Part shown: piece after piece, positions 26,750 to 36,639 of the stretch | How the letters are laid out: every line of letters starts with the position of its first letter | How positions within the stretch are numbered: the stretch's first letter is position 1 | Source of the DNA: an uncultured Prevotellaceae bacterium | GTDB lineage: Bacteria > Bacteroidota > Bacteroidia > Bacteroidales > Bacteroidaceae | Direction of reading: 5' to 3' | Assembly: GCA_946186505.1 (NCBI GenBank) | Contig: CAMHNI010000022.1 | Location: 1-53,153 of the forward strand | Length of the DNA: 53,153 nucleotides | Notes under the pieces: model-generated | Databases searched by the model: none | What the model was told of the DNA's origin: nothing | What the model saw: the letters and a program-made list of their open reading frames with translations, nothing else | Made by a program: the position numbers and the translations under genes

Positions 26750-28069
26750 CTAATCCCTTGTTTTTAGGAATTCTGCCACCACATAATTGCTGCCCCCGAC
26801 GAAGATAAAGTCGTTGTTTTCGGCTGCTCTTATGGCTGTGTGGTAGGCTTCCTTCACCGTGGGGTAGCACTCGCCTGCCAGTCCGAATTGTTGTCCGAAT
26901 ATCTGGAGCGACTGTTCCGGCAAGGCCCTGCTCGTGCCTGGCTTTGTGAAGTAATAGATGGCGTTCTTCGGCATCAGCGACATGATGCCGTACACATCCT
27001 TGTCGCTGACCAGTCCGAAGACGATGTGCAGCTGTCCGCCTTCGAGTGCGTTGAGCTGCTTGCTGAGATATTCCCAGGCAGCGGGGTTATGGCCGATATC
27101 GCAGATGACGGTGGGTGATGTTCTCATCGTCTGCCAGCGTCCTTTCAGTCCGGTCATCTCGGTGACGTGCAGGAAAGCGTCTTTCACTTCCTTTTGGATG
27201 ATAATCCAGGTTTGCTGGGCTGTGGGCTCGCAGAGATACCCCATTTTGGCTAAAGCTTTGGCGGCGCATAATATGGTACGCGTGTTCCTTATTTGATATG
27301 TACCGCACAGTTGACCCTTGAACTCGCCCAGATGTGCCGTTTTGTAGTAGATGCCGCTGCCGTCGCTCATCTGCTCGGCGGAAACGACCTCGTCATCCTC
27401 TTCGGCGTAGGTGACGGGTGAGTGGTTCTCCTGTGCCAGTGCCTCGAAGATTGGGCGTGTTTCTGGCAGGGTCTCGCCGATGACCACAGGTATGCCGTTC
27501 TTGATGATTCCTGCTTTCTCCATTGCAATCTGCTCAACGGATGCGCCGAGAATCTGTGTGTGGTCCAGACCGACATTGGTGATGACCGAAAGAATGGGCG
27601 TGATGATATTGGTGCTGTCAAGACGGCCGCCTAAGCCTACCTCAATAACGGCAATGTCAACATCGCTGTCGCTGAAGTACTTGAAGGCCATCGCGGTGGC
27701 TATCTCGAAGAATGTGTTGCCGAGTGACTCGAAAAAGTTCTTTCCTTCTTCCACGAACTCCTTGACGTATTCCTCGCTCACGGGTTGTCCGTTCACCCGG
27801 ATGCGTTCGTTGAAGTTGACCAGATGGGGCGAGGTGTATAGTCCGACCTTGTAGCCGCAAACCTGGAGTATGGCTGCCAGTGTATGTGAGACAGAGCCTT
27901 TGCCGTTGGTACCGGCAATGTGGATGCACTTGAATTTCCTGTGCGGATGCCCATAGTGCTCATCCAGCTTTAACATGTTGTCGAGACTGGCCTTATAGCC
28001 AGTCTGGCCCTGATGTTCAAAATTGGCCGTCTTACAGAACAGCCACTCGCAGGTCTCCTCGTAGTTCAT
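26750..28069 (-). CDS. folC: Bifunctional folylpolyglutamate synthase / dihydrofolate synthase
   Basis: 439 residues. Mur-ligase fold with ATP loop 'HIAGTNGKGSVSHTLAAIL' and folate-binding 'YTSPHLVNFNERIRVNG'; further motifs are 'VEVGLGGRLDSTNII', 'NVGLDHTQILG' and 'CDIGHNPAAWEYL'. It adds glutamate to dihydropteroate and to folates in the cytoplasm. Its start lies 35 nt after the stop of dnaJ on the same strand, so grpE, dnaJ and folC are probably one transcript. Confidence 0.95.
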   Translation of the reverse strand: MNYEETCEWLFCKTANFEHQGQTGYKASLDNMLKLDEHYGHPHRKFKCIHIAGTNGKGSVSHTLAAILQVCGYKVGLYTSPHLVNFNERIRVNGQPVSEEYVKEFVEEGKNFFESLGNTFFEIATAMAFKYFSDSDVDIAVIEVGLGGRLDSTNIITPILSVITNVGLDHTQILGASVEQIAMEKAGIIKNGIPVVIGETLPETRPIFEALAQENHSPVTYAEEDDEVVSAEQMSDGSGIYYKTAHLGEFKGQLCGTYQIRNTRTILCAAKALAKMGYLCEPTAQQTWIIIQKEVKDAFLHVTEMTGLKGRWQTMRTSPTVICDIGHNPAAWEYLSKQLNALEGGQLHIVFGLVSDKDVYGIMSLMPKNAIYYFTKPGTSRALPEQSLQIFGQQFGLAGECYPTVKEAYHTAIRAAENNDFIFVGGSNYVVAEFLKTRD

Positions 28070-28104
28070 CTTAACATTATTGTGCGCAAATACGCTATTT
28101 ATTA

Positions 28105-29256
28105 TCAGTTAAAATAGTTCTTGAAGCGCTGGAAGATGGTTTCCTTCGTCTGCTTGTCGCCCTTGAAGTTGTCGCTGTTCTTGAACCGTTCGACAGCTTC
28201 CTTTTCTTCACGGCTCAGGGTCTTGGGAATATAGACGCTGATGTTCACCACCAAGTCGCCCTTGCCGCTGCCGTAACCCTGTACGGCGGGCAGACCTTTG
28301 CCCCTGAGACGGAGCGTCTTACCCGGTTGGGTGCCGTTCTCAATTTTGACGCGTAGCTTGTTGCCCTCGATGGTCGGAATCTCTATCTCACCTCCAAGTG
28401 CTGCTGTAGGGAAGTCGAGCAATAAGTTGTATATAAGGTCATTACCGTCTCTTATAAACGACTCGTTCTTCTCTTCTTCGATAAACACCTGGATGTCTCC
28501 GTTAATACCGTTCCGTCTTCCGGCGTTACCCTTTCCTGGAACGTTGACAACCATGCCCTCGGCCACGCCGGCAGGTATCTTGATTTCTACTACCTCTTCA
28601 CCTTTGACAACACCTTCGCCACCGCACTCATGGCATTTGTTCTTGATGACCACACCCTCGCCACCACAGGTCGGACAGATGCCCTGGGTCTGCATCATGC
28701 CGAAAATGCTCTGCGTTGTGTGGGTGATGACACCTGAACCGTGGCAGGTGGGGCATTGCTCGTTGCCGGAGCCGGCCTCAGCTCCCGTGCCGTGACAATG
28801 TTGGCAGGGGATGTCCTTACGCACCTTGAACTTTTTGGTGACTCCCTGGTTAATTTCTTCTAATGTCAGCCTCACCTTCAGTCTCAGGTCGCTGCCTCGG
28901 TGCTGCTGCGGACGGCGCGACCCCCCACCGAAGCCTCCGAAGCCGTGGCCGCCGAAGATGTCGCCGAACATCGAGAAGATGTCGTCCATATTCATCGATG
29001 CTCCACCGAAGCCTCCGAATCCGCCGCCCATCGGACCGTCAAATCCGAACTGGTCGTACTGCTGGCGCTTCTGCGGGTCGTGCAGCACGTCGTATGCCTC
29101 GGCGGCTTCCTTGAATTTCTCTTCCGCATCCTTGTCTCCGGGATTACGGTCGGGGTGGTACTTGATGGCTATTTTTCGGTATGCCTTCTTGATCTCGTCC
29201 TCTGATGCGCCTTTGCTGACGCCCAGCACCTCGTAATAGTCTCTTTTTTGTGCCAT
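28105..29256 (-). CDS. dnaJ: Chaperone protein DnaJ
   Basis: 383 residues. J domain at 1-70 with '[13 protein letters not shown]' (HPD), a Gly/Phe-rich linker at about 75-115, then four zinc-binding repeats: '[10 protein letters not shown]', 'CPTCHGSGV', 'CPTCGGEGV' and 'CHECGGEGV', all cysteines present; C-terminal substrate-binding domains follow. It is the Hsp40 co-chaperone that delivers substrates to DnaK and stimulates its ATPase. grpE lies directly upstream (47-nt gap); dnaK is not in the window. Confidence 0.98.
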   Translation of the reverse strand: MAQKRDYYEVLGVSKGASEDEIKKAYRKIAIKYHPDRNPGDKDAEEKFKEAAEAYDVLHDPQKRQQYDQFGFDGPMGGGFGGFGGASMNMDDIFSMFGDIFGGHGFGGFGGGSRRPQQHRGSDLRLKVRLTLEEINQGVTKKFKVRKDIPCQHCHGTGAEAGSGNEQCPTCHGSGVITHTTQSIFGMMQTQGICPTCGGEGVVIKNKCHECGGEGVVKGEEVVEIKIPAGVAEGMVVNVPGKGNAGRRNGINGDIQVFIEEEKNESFIRDGNDLIYNLLLDFPTAALGGEIEIPTIEGNKLRVKIENGTQPGKTLRLRGKGLPAVQGYGSGKGDLVVNISVYIPKTLSREEKEAVERFKNSDNFKGDKQTKETIFQRFKNYFN

Positions 29257-29261
29257 TGCTC

Positions 29262-29291
29262 ACTCTTCACTTTTCACTTTTCACTTTTCAT
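29262..29291. repeat. Tandem TTTTCAC microrepeat in grpE-dnaJ gap
   Basis: Three to four copies of the 7-mer TTTTCAC/CTTTTCA lie directly before the dnaJ start (on the coding strand TGAAAAG repeated). Slippage here would change the grpE-dnaJ spacing. Confidence 0.65.
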
Positions 29292-29303
29292 CAGCGAAGC
29301 GCC

Positions 29304-29876
29304 TCACTGTCCAACTGCCACTTTGGCGTGACGAATTACTTTTTCGTTCAGTTTGTATCCTTTCTGCAGACAATCGATGACCTTGCCTTTCTTGTCATCA
29401 CCCATTCCAGGAACCATTGCCACGGCTTCATGGACATCAGTGTCGAAATCGGCATCCTGCGTTTCAATACAGCTTATGCCCTGTGACTCAAGCACTTTCA
29501 TCAGTTTGTTGTAAATGAGTTCCACGCCTTCGCGCAACACCTGCGGGTCATCGGTCTTCGTACCGTTCTCGATGGCACGTTCCATGTCATCGACAACTGG
29601 CAAAATGGCAGTCAGCACCTTCTCACCGCCGTTCAAGATCAGTTCTGCACGCTCTTTCAGCGTACGTTTGCGGTAGTTGTCGAACTCAGCCACTGAGCGC
29701 AGGTACTTGTCCTTGAGGTCGGCTATCTGTTCCTGTGCCACCTCCATCGGGTCCTTCTCTTCCTCGGCTTCTGTGGCAGCCACTTCCTCAGCGTCGCTGC
29801 TTTCTGCTTCGGTCTTCACGTCCTGCTCTTCCTGCAGGTTCTCTTCTTCTTCGATGTTGATGTCTTTTTCTGTCAT
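29304..29876 (-). CDS. grpE: Nucleotide exchange factor GrpE
   Basis: 190 residues. An acidic, low-complexity N-terminus (EEEENLQEEQDVKTEAESSDAEEV) precedes the long coiled coil ('IADLKDKYLRSVAEFDNYRKRTLKERAELI') and the C-terminal beta domain with the family motif 'VHEAVAMVPG....KGKVIDCLQKGYKLNEKVIRHAKVAVG'. It releases ADP from DnaK. First gene of the grpE-dnaJ-folC cluster. Confidence 0.97.
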   Translation of the reverse strand: MTEKDINIEEEENLQEEQDVKTEAESSDAEEVAATEAEEEKDPMEVAQEQIADLKDKYLRSVAEFDNYRKRTLKERAELILNGGEKVLTAILPVVDDMERAIENGTKTDDPQVLREGVELIYNKLMKVLESQGISCIETQDADFDTDVHEAVAMVPGMGDDKKGKVIDCLQKGYKLNEKVIRHAKVAVGQ

Positions 29877-29930
29877 AATAAACGTTGTTTAGTTGTTTTT
29901 CTGGCTTGAATGCAAAAACCGTGCCAAAGA

Positions 29931-31560
<1,630 letters not shown>

Positions 31561-31580
31561 TTATTGTTCTTCCTACTTTT

Positions 31581-32006
31581 TTACTCAATGACAACAAGTG
31601 CCTCGTCCTCCATCACGCTTTGTCCAACTTTCACGCAGATGGCAATGACCTTACCGCTTTTCTCAGCCTGCAGGTTGTTGGCCATCTTCATGGCTTCGAG
31701 CACGATGACATTGTCGCCGGCCTGCACTTCCTGACCCACCTCGACGAGGATGTCGGTGATGACGCCGGGCAGCGGTGACTTCAAGGCACCGGCCTTGTTA
31801 ACGGCAGCACCGTTGGCAGGGGCATCGGATGCCTCTGAAGAGGCTGCTGGACGCACCACGGGCTTCTTCTTCTCGGGTTCGGCCTCACGCTCCATCTCTA
31901 CCTTGAACTCTTCGCCGTTGACGGTAAGTGTGGCAATGTTGTCAACGATTTCACCGATGGCAACTTCGTATTTGTTGCCGTTGATGGTATATTTGTATTC
32001 TTTCAT
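31581..32006 (-). CDS. Biotin carrier protein (methylmalonyl-CoA decarboxylase/acyl-CoA carboxylase type)
   Basis: 141 residues. An N-terminal barrel-like segment (MKEYKYTINGNKYEVAIGEI), an Ala/Pro/Lys-rich flexible linker (about 55-75), then a biotinyl domain with the 'VLEAMKMANNLQAEKSGKV' motif, in which the second Lys (AMKM) is biotinylated. It carries carboxyl groups to or from the carboxyltransferase encoded two genes upstream. It is separated from the 50-aa ORF by 12 nt. Possible system: sodium-pumping methylmalonyl-CoA decarboxylase or a propionyl-CoA/oxaloacetate carboxylase; the membrane subunit is not in the window. Confidence 0.92.
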   Translation of the reverse strand: MKEYKYTINGNKYEVAIGEIVDNIATLTVNGEEFKVEMEREAEPEKKKPVVRPAASSEASDAPANGAAVNKAGALKSPLPGVITDILVEVGQEVQAGDNVIVLEAMKMANNLQAEKSGKVIAICVKVGQSVMEDEALVVIE

Positions 32007-32018
32007 TTCTCAAATGAT

Positions 32019-32171
32019 TTAGGGGTGGGCTGTCATGGAAAGCGATGCAAGGTTCCACATCGTCTGGTGATCGGCAATGGTGATAATGCCGGTCTCCACG
32101 TCGTGGACGTTGTTCACTAAGTGCTCATGCAGTGCAAGGGCAATGGCAGCATAAACTTCGTTTTCTTTCAT
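32019..32171 (-). CDS. 50-aa OadG-like small protein
   Basis: A 50-residue ORF (MKENEVYAAIALALHEHLVN...) between the carboxyltransferase and biotin-carrier genes, all leftward, 12 nt before the latter. The pattern 'YAAIALALHEH....VHDVETGIITI' resembles the conserved C-terminal part of OadG-family small subunits found at this position in Bacteroidales, but here there is no membrane helix. It may link carboxyltransferase and carrier. Family assignment rests on recall and position, not on a search. Confidence 0.7.
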   Translation of the reverse strand: MKENEVYAAIALALHEHLVNNVHDVETGIITIADHQTMWNLASLSMTAHP

Positions 32172-32188
32172 ATCTTAATTAGTAATGA

Positions 32189-32230
32189 GTTATTAGTAAT
32201 GAGTAACCACAATTACTCATTACTAATAAC
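32189..32230. repeat. Perfect 18-bp hairpin in carboxylase operon
   Basis: GTTATTAGTAATGAGTAA and its exact reverse complement flank a 6-nt loop (CCACAA). A partial extra copy (TTAGTAATGAGT) lies immediately to the left. The hairpin is between the carboxyltransferase stop (32243) and the 50-aa ORF, so it may trim or stabilise the mRNA or partially terminate it; the T tract is weak. Confidence 0.8.
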
Positions 32231-32242
32231 AAATTTCTCATT

Positions 32243-33808
32243 TTACATGGGGATATTTCCGTGCTTCTTGGCGGGCAGTGCATCGCGCTTGGTGGCTAAC
32301 TGGGCCAGTCCGCGGCAGATGCGGAAGCGCGTGTTGCGTGGCTCGATCACATCGTCGATATAGCCATACTTAGCAGCCTGATAGGGATTTGCGAACAGCT
32401 CGTTATACTCATCCTCCTTCTCGGCGATGAAAGCCTTGACGTCCTCACCGGCCTCCTTCTTGGCCTTGGCCTCCTTGGCATAGAGCACGGCAGCAGCACC
32501 TGAGGCACCCATCACGGCAATCTCGGCAGAGGGCCATGCGTAGTTCAGGTCGGTATGCAGCTGCTTCGAACCCATCACGATGTGCGAACCACCATACGAC
32601 TTACGCAGGGTGACAGTAATCTTGGGCACAGTTGCCTCACCATAGGCGTAGAGCAGCTGGGCACCGTGCAGGATGACGGCGTTGTACTCCTGACCTGTTC
32701 CTGGCAGGAAGCCGGGCACGTCAACGAACGAGATGATGGGGATGTTGAAGGCATCGCAGAAACGGACGAAACGGGCACCCTTACGGCTTGCGTTCACATC
32801 GAGCACACCGGCATAGCACGTAGGCTGATTGGCCACGATACCAACACTCTGACCGTTGAAGCGGGCAAAGCCGACAATGATGTTCTTGGCGAACTTGGGC
32901 TGTACCTCGAAGAACTCATGGTCGTCGGTAACGGCCAGGATGACCTTGTACATGTCGTAGGCCTCGTTGGGGTTCTCGGGGATAATCTCGTTCAGCGAGT
33001 CCTCCAAGCGGTTGATGGGGTCTTCGCACTTGCGGCGAGGAGCTACCTCCATATTATTAGAAGGAATATAAGAGAGCAGCGTCTTGATCATCTGCAGACC
33101 TTCCTCCTCGGTCTTGGCGGTGAAGTGGGTAACACCTGACTTCGTTGAGTGGACAGAGGCACCGCCGAGGTGCTCCTGGTCGATGTCCTCGCCCGTGACG
33201 GTCTTCACCACCTTCGGACCCGTGAGGAACATATAGCTCGTACCTTCCATCATCAGCGTGAAGTCGGTGAGGGCAGGGGAGTAAACGGCACCACCGGCAC
33301 AGGGACCGAAGATACCGCTGATTTGCGGGATGACACCCGACGCCAGGATGTTACGCTCAAAAATCTCGGCATAGCCGGCCAGGGCGTTGATACCCTCCTG
33401 AATACGTGCACCGCCAGAGTCATTGATACCGATGACGGGAGCGCCCATCTTCATAGCCATATCCATCACCTTGCAAATCTTCTGCGACATCGTCTCCGAC
33501 AGTGAACCGGCATGCACGGTGAAGTCCTGTGCAAAGACAAATACCAGACGACCGTCGATGGTTCCGCTACCTGCCACAACGCCGTCGCCGGGGAACTGCT
33601 TCTTCTCCATGCCGAAGTTGTGACAACGGTGCTCCTTGAACATGTCGTACTCCTCGAACGACCCTTGGTCGAGCAGCATGTCAATGCGCTCGCGGGCAGT
33701 ATATTTACCGCGTTCGTGCTGTTTCTGAATGGCTTTCTCACCACCACCAAGCCGCGCCTGTTCGCGCTTCTCGATTAACTGTTTGATTTTCTCAAGTTGT
33801 TTACTCAT
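32243..33808 (-). CDS. mmdA: Acyl-CoA carboxylase carboxyltransferase subunit (methylmalonyl-CoA decarboxylase alpha type)
   Basis: 521 residues from the ATG at 33808 (an upstream in-frame start at 33832 would run into the neighbouring repeat element). It has both carboxyltransferase halves: N-terminal 'ARERIDMLLDQGSFEEYD...' and the oxyanion-forming 'INDSGGARIQEGINAL' and 'GPCAGGAVYSPALTDF'; C-terminal 'VDVPGFLPGTGQEYNAVILHGAQLLYAYGEATVPKITV' and 'KSYGGSHIVMGSK'. It moves CO2 between biotin and acyl-CoA, probably methylmalonyl/propionyl-CoA given the epimerase gene upstream. This fits the succinate-propionate pathway. The symbol is the usual name but the exact substrate is not proven. Confidence 0.9.
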   Translation of the reverse strand: MSKQLEKIKQLIEKREQARLGGGEKAIQKQHERGKYTARERIDMLLDQGSFEEYDMFKEHRCHNFGMEKKQFPGDGVVAGSGTIDGRLVFVFAQDFTVHAGSLSETMSQKICKVMDMAMKMGAPVIGINDSGGARIQEGINALAGYAEIFERNILASGVIPQISGIFGPCAGGAVYSPALTDFTLMMEGTSYMFLTGPKVVKTVTGEDIDQEHLGGASVHSTKSGVTHFTAKTEEEGLQMIKTLLSYIPSNNMEVAPRRKCEDPINRLEDSLNEIIPENPNEAYDMYKVILAVTDDHEFFEVQPKFAKNIIVGFARFNGQSVGIVANQPTCYAGVLDVNASRKGARFVRFCDAFNIPIISFVDVPGFLPGTGQEYNAVILHGAQLLYAYGEATVPKITVTLRKSYGGSHIVMGSKQLHTDLNYAWPSAEIAVMGASGAAAVLYAKEAKAKKEAGEDVKAFIAEKEDEYNELFANPYQAAKYGYIDDVIEPRNTRFRICRGLAQLATKRDALPAKKHGNIPM

Positions 33809-33812
33809 AATA

Positions 33813-33962
33813 AGCCCACCCAAGCCCTCCACAAGGGAGGGATGTTTAATTACATATAGGGTGCTCCTTTTTTATTATTATACTTTTAAAATAATTACTT
33901 TTTATCGCCTCACCCTTTATTATCTAATAGACACCCCTCCCTTGGAGGGCTTGGGTGGGCTT
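33813..33962. mobile_element. 150-bp MITE-like inverted-repeat element
   Basis: Terminal inverted arms of about 29 nt (33813-33842 and 33934-33962), both built on AAGCCCACCCAAGCCCTCC plus AGGGAGGG, differ only by a 3-nt insertion and the inner ends. The centre is AT-rich and codes for nothing. It separates the epimerase gene from the carboxyltransferase gene. It looks like a non-autonomous repeat, of a kind often seen between genes in Prevotella. No clear target duplication was found. Confidence 0.75.
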
Positions 33963-33967
33963 TAAAT

Positions 33968-34372
33968 TTAATGTTCGCACAGCTCCGTGAGGATGCCGCA
34001 GGTTGACTTCGGGTGCAGGAATGCGATGTTCAGACCCTCGGCACCCTTGCGGGGAGCCTGGTCGATGAGGCGCACGCCCTTCTCGCTGACCTCGGCCAAT
34101 GCACCAGCCACACCATCCTCGATGCAGAAAGCTACGTGGTGGACGCCCTTGTTGCCCTTGTCGAGCCACTTCTGGATGGTGCTCTCAGGTGATGTCGGCT
34201 CTAACAGCTCCAGCTTCACCTCACCACACTTCAAGAAGGCCGTCTTCACTTTCTGGTCCTCCACTACTTCTGTTGCATAACACTCCAGTCCCAGCACGTC
34301 CTTAAAGAACGGCAGACTCTCTTCAATGCTCTGGACGGCAATGCCCAGATGCTCAATGTGTGAAATCTTCAT
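33968..34372 (-). CDS. mce: Methylmalonyl-CoA epimerase
   Basis: 134 residues, the usual length. Vicinal-oxygen-chelate fold: 'ISHIEHLGIAVQSIEESLPFFKDVLGLE' (metal His), 'VKTAFLKCGEVKLELLEP' (Glu), 'GVHHVAFCIED' (metal His) and 'FLHPKSTCGILTELCEH' (Glu). It interconverts (R)- and (S)-methylmalonyl-CoA, feeding the biotin-dependent decarboxylase genes downstream on the same strand. A 150-bp repeat element now lies between it and them. Confidence 0.96.
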   Translation of the reverse strand: MKISHIEHLGIAVQSIEESLPFFKDVLGLECYATEVVEDQKVKTAFLKCGEVKLELLEPTSPESTIQKWLDKGNKGVHHVAFCIEDGVAGALAEVSEKGVRLIDQAPRKGAEGLNIAFLHPKSTCGILTELCEH

Positions 34373-34403
34373 GTTGTTATCATTTAAATGATTATATTAT
34401 TGT

Positions 34404-34412
34404 GCAAAGGTA
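34404..34412 (-). promoter_or_regulatory. -7 promoter element of mce operon
   Basis: On the minus strand TACCTTTGC fits TAnnTTTGC, 32 nt before the ATG of the epimerase gene. The -33 box is not clear. Confidence 0.55.
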
Positions 34413-34470
34413 CTAATTTAACCTCAGAAAAAGAAGAAACGCCCCCATTTTTTGTTTTTTTTATATAAAA

Positions 34471-34504
34471 AGTGGTTACTGCAAGTCGTATTGCAGCAAC
34501 CACT
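34471..34504 (-). terminator. Terminator after LruC-type lipoprotein gene
   Basis: A hairpin with AGTGGTT-x-CTGCAA / TTGCAG-x-AACCACT arms (one mismatch) and a 6-nt loop. On the minus strand it is followed by a T run. It lies 33 nt after the stop at 34537; Ts on the other side make it possibly bidirectional. Confidence 0.75.
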
Positions 34505-34536
34505 GAGTTTTTTCATGTGTCACCTCGTATAGGCGG

Positions 34537-36540
34537 CTACCACTCTCTGAACAGTTCCGAGAAGATCTGGTCGGCATCGCCGTACTTGTACCAGTCACCT
34601 GACACATTGATGTCCGCGGCCCACTTCAAGAAATCCTTATAGACCTTGGTGATGCTCTTGCCTTCCATGGGATAGAGGAACTCCAGCGGTACGATAATGG
34701 CGTATGGCGGGTTTCCGGCCTGAGGCATCTTGATTTCCTTGTTGGTTGTCTCGTTCTTGATATAGACGTTCTTCAGGTAGTCCATGATGCTTAAGTTCTC
34801 AGGCACAGTGATACCGTCGGTCATTGGGTGCAAGTGCAGGCCGTTGGCCTCTGTATTCACGAAGTGTTGGTTTTCCTCCAGCATGAAGATGTCGTGAATC
34901 TCCTGACCGTCGAAACGGCTGCCCGTCAGTCCGTGGATCACCACCTTGTCCTCGGCTCCGCAGGCCACCACGGCTATCTGCAGGTGAGTCTTGTTGACGC
35001 GGGTTACCTGAAGTACCACGTCGTTCATGTCATAGTCGGCTTTCTCGGGTCTGTCCTCGAAGCACATAGTGTAGGCGGCAGCCTCCACCTCAGGTGTCTC
35101 TTCTATCTTTTCCGTTCCGCCGCATACTTCTACGATCATGTCGCAGAATGTGCAGTCAGCACCGTCCTCGAAGCACATGTAGGTCTTGTCGTTGGCCGTG
35201 AAGATGGCGATGCGTGGGTCGGTATAGTCCATACCAGCAACAGTACCGCCGCCCTTCTCCTTATCGATAGCACTGTTGAAGTGACCCTGGATGTGGTTGA
35301 CCTCGTAGTTCAGGCGACCGTCGCCATAGGTGCATCCGCTCTTACACTCGGCAATGTTGAAGTTGCCCTTGGGATGCTTCATGTTCAGGAATCCTATCTT
35401 ATAGCCTTTGGGGAATACGGCGCTCACGGGACTTGCTCCCTGTGCCGGGGTGCCGTCACCGTAGAACGGCAGCAGGAACTCCTTGTTCCTGAACACCTTG
35501 CCAATGTCGACCGTGGCTTGTACCTGCATGATGGGGATGGCCTTGAATTTTGGCAGCGACTTGATGTAGTCCACCTCGTCACCCACGACATCTTCCGGCT
35601 TGTAGTAATAGTAGTAGATGTTGTTCAGCTTGAACTCGGTACTGTTGGCCTGAATGGGAATCAGTGTCACAGGAGTCGTACCGTCTGTATAGAGATAGTT
35701 TTGGTTCAGCTTGAAATACGAGCTGTTGCGTATCAGTTTCAGGTTGTTACGCTTTGAGCTGTTGATGGAACCGGGGTCACTGCCTTCCTTGACCAGGAAG
35801 TCGCTGATAATCTTGGCAACGACAGTCTGCTCATCCCCATCGAATCCGTTAATGTCGCGGTAGATGGTTCCTTCGTCAATTTTCCATCCGCCGTCCAGCG
35901 TGCCGTTTGAGACTTCCCACATCTGTTCGTCCTTCCAGCCAGAGTTGGCCCATACGGTGTATTCCACTTCTTTGTTCTTGTCGTTCTTGATGATGCATAC
36001 GTCACCTTGCAGGGTACGCAGGGCGTTCAGCGACTTGTAGGGTGCGCCCAACTTGATGCCGCTCAGTGAAGGCACCTCGCTGGCCGTGGCTCTGGTGACC
36101 CTTGAGTTGGCCGAGGCAAAGCTGACTTGGCTGTCACCGACGTTGAACACCTGGATGTAGTACACGCCCTTGCTGTTGACGCAGGCGGCCACCAGCTGTT
36201 TGTAGATGTTCGGGGCATCATAGCTCAAGGTCACGGTCTGTCCGTTCTTGGCCTCTGTCTCGTTCAGCACTCTGGCATCTTCATTGAAGTAGGGCGACTC
36301 GGTCAGAATCTGTACCTTCACAATGTCCGAGAGGTTGGCATCGGCCTTGATGCTGATTTTGTTGTATGTAATGGGGCACCAGTCCTGCTTCGGGTCAATC
36401 TTTCCTGAGAAGAATTTGTCAGCATTCGAGTTGATGGTGCGTTGATCTATGGCATTCTCGTCATAGAGATCGGTCTCCCTTTGGGAACAACTGGTCATGA
36501 TGAGTGTACCGAGCAGCAATAAATAAACAGTTTTTTTCAT
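34537..36540 (-). CDS. LruC-domain lipoprotein
   Basis: 667 residues. Lipoprotein signal peptide with lipobox 'GTLIMTSC' (Cys18), so membrane anchored and possibly surface exposed. The N-terminal third has a beta-sandwich-like region after 'KIDPKQDWCPITYNKISIKADA'. The middle contains 'MCFEDGADCTFCDMIVEVCGG', and 'YTMCFEDRPEKADYDMNDVVLQV' is the acidic D-x-D-x-N-D motif of the LruC / DUF4842 type, probably calcium binding, followed by 'FMLEENQHFVNTEANGLHLHP'. Function unknown in the family. The gene lies 99 nt downstream of the TonB-dependent receptor on the same strand, so the two may be expressed together. Confidence 0.85.
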   Translation of the reverse strand: MKKTVYLLLLGTLIMTSCSQRETDLYDENAIDQRTINSNADKFFSGKIDPKQDWCPITYNKISIKADANLSDIVKVQILTESPYFNEDARVLNETEAKNGQTVTLSYDAPNIYKQLVAACVNSKGVYYIQVFNVGDSQVSFASANSRVTRATASEVPSLSGIKLGAPYKSLNALRTLQGDVCIIKNDKNKEVEYTVWANSGWKDEQMWEVSNGTLDGGWKIDEGTIYRDINGFDGDEQTVVAKIISDFLVKEGSDPGSINSSKRNNLKLIRNSSYFKLNQNYLYTDGTTPVTLIPIQANSTEFKLNNIYYYYYKPEDVVGDEVDYIKSLPKFKAIPIMQVQATVDIGKVFRNKEFLLPFYGDGTPAQGASPVSAVFPKGYKIGFLNMKHPKGNFNIAECKSGCTYGDGRLNYEVNHIQGHFNSAIDKEKGGGTVAGMDYTDPRIAIFTANDKTYMCFEDGADCTFCDMIVEVCGGTEKIEETPEVEAAAYTMCFEDRPEKADYDMNDVVLQVTRVNKTHLQIAVVACGAEDKVVIHGLTGSRFDGQEIHDIFMLEENQHFVNTEANGLHLHPMTDGITVPENLSIMDYLKNVYIKNETTNKEIKMPQAGNPPYAIIVPLEFLYPMEGKSITKVYKDFLKWAADINVSGDWYKYGDADQIFSELFREW

Positions 36541-36639
36541 TGTGTTGATGTCTTGATTAATTATTTAACTACAAAAATATAAAAATAATGTGTAATATGG
36601 CCCGAAAGGCCGTTGTGACATAACAACATTTAAGATTTT

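Noticed and set aside
29304..29876. grpE acidic N-terminus as an independent low-complexity gene
   Set aside because: It is the normal disordered N-terminus of GrpE and runs in frame into the coiled coil.
34828..35757. 309-codon plus-strand frame opposite the LruC lipoprotein
   Set aside because: Antisense to a gene with a lipobox and a conserved acidic motif; no independent features.
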